A program made the translations under genes and the position numbers. From NCBI GenBank assembly GCA_029779995.1, contig JAKOZM010000537.1, forward strand, positions 1-5,901: DNA of 5,901 nt, read 5' to 3'. Origin of the DNA: Actinomycetes bacterium (GTDB taxonomy: Bacteria; Actinomycetota; Actinomycetes; S36-B12; UBA10799). The notes under the pieces are model-generated. The model had not been told where the DNA came from and did not search any database. It saw nothing but the letters and a program-made list of their open reading frames with translations. This document shows positions 5,745 through 5,901 of this stretch, in pieces; positions within the stretch are counted from its first letter, which is position 1, and each line of letters starts with the position of its first letter.

Positions 5745-5823
5745 GTACCAAAGTGCCTGTCCTGTAACGGAATACTTGTGATTGCGACGTCACAAAGACC
5801 CGGCACGGGAAGGCACTTGGTAC
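5745..5823. repeat. Nested inverted repeat directly before the IS transposase start
   Basis: GTACCAAAGTGCCTGTCC (5745-5762) pairs with GGAAGGCACTTGGTAC (5808-5823): 16 base pairs with two single-base bulges. Within the 45-nt interval TTGTGA (5776-5781) and TCACAA (5790-5795) form a second, inner stem. The right arm ends at the base before the transposase GTG and contains its Shine-Dalgarno sequence, so RNA containing both arms would hide the ribosome site. Confidence 0.9.
5807..5813 (+). promoter_or_regulatory. Ribosome binding site of the IS transposase
   Basis: GGGAAGG lies 10 nt before the GTG at 5824. Most of it (from 5808) is inside the right arm of the inverted repeat, where it would pair with CCTGTCC of the left arm. 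Confidence 0.55.
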
Positions 5824-5901
5824 GTGAAGAGTACAGCGTGGGCTGCTGGCCTGTCGGTCTCGGGTGATGGTGTCGGCGTGGTCGCCCACGCCGGCGGAGT
5901 C
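5824..5901 (+). CDS. IS1380-family transposase, N-terminal 26 codons only
   Basis: From the GTG at 5824 the frame reads MKSTAWAAGLSVSGDGVG, then VVAHAGGV, to the window edge without a stop. This matches the typical opening of actinobacterial IS1380-type DDE transposases: a short basic start, a beta segment with SGDG, and the VVAHAG stretch that leads into the Leu-rich region. The catalytic DDE residues lie beyond the window, so integrity cannot be judged. The start is supported by GGGAAGG upstream; no in-frame ATG competes. The gene lies on the same strand as the lipoprotein genes, so upstream transcription could run into it. The family call comes from recall of the N-terminal pattern, not from a search. 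Confidence 0.75.
   Translation, partial: MKSTAWAAGLSVSGDGVGVVAHAGGV

Larger units (their letters stand above)
5745..5901 (+). mobile_element. Left part of an IS1380-family insertion sequence, truncated by the window edge
   Basis: The assignment rests on the transposase N-terminus at 5824 and the structured leader before it. The left boundary is approximate: the element may begin at the outer repeat near 5745 or a little to either side. The terminal inverted repeat and target duplication cannot be checked without the right end. Confidence 0.6.

Overview
The window is high-GC DNA from an actinomycete (Actinomycetota). Evidence is the strong G/C bias at third codon positions, the DUF222/13E12-type HNH protein that is almost confined to this phylum, and an IS1380-type transposase start of actinobacterial style. 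A Micrococcales or Propionibacteriales host is plausible, but I cannot name a genus from the sequence. Every gene I can support reads on the + strand.

Region 1 (1-2532) is a compact flavin electron-transfer operon. It begins with the 3' part of a membrane ferric-reductase-like flavoprotein (haem-type transmembrane domain plus FAD and NAD(P)H domains). Next comes a small exported FMN_bind protein with an SGAT flavinylation motif behind a Thr/Gly-rich linker. Last is an ApbE-type FAD:protein FMN transferase whose start overlaps the FMN_bind stop. The likely scheme is that ApbE attaches FMN covalently to the FMN_bind protein, and the membrane reductase carries electrons from cytoplasmic NAD(P)H across the membrane to that flavin. 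The final acceptor is not visible.

Region 2 (2533-4348) is a DUF222/13E12 HNH-nuclease-family gene. It has its own candidate promoter placed so that transcription could begin at the start codon (leaderless), with an imperfect palindrome across that point. An ATGA overlap leads into a possible 47-codon ORF.

Region 3 (4349-5563) is a 212-nt spacer without a convincing gene, then two adjacent paralogous 164-aa lipoproteins of a family I do not recognise. Their proteins have diverged but the last 42 bp of the two genes are nearly identical. Codon use here is visibly less GC-biased than in region 1, as expected of an accessory locus.

Region 4 (5564-5901) is a repeat-rich non-coding spacer (a 14-bp palindrome, a 15-bp direct repeat ending in an inverted repeat, a GGGT tract). 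It leads into the left part of an IS1380-family insertion sequence. The first 26 codons of the transposase are visible, preceded directly by a long nested inverted repeat that would bury its Shine-Dalgarno sequence in any transcript entering from outside.

The most interesting points are the predicted shielding hairpin of the IS, the leaderless promoter/palindrome of the DUF222 gene with its overlapping small ORF, the unknown lipoprotein pair with a conserved DNA tail, and the mismatch between an apparently cytoplasmic ApbE and an exported FMN_bind substrate.
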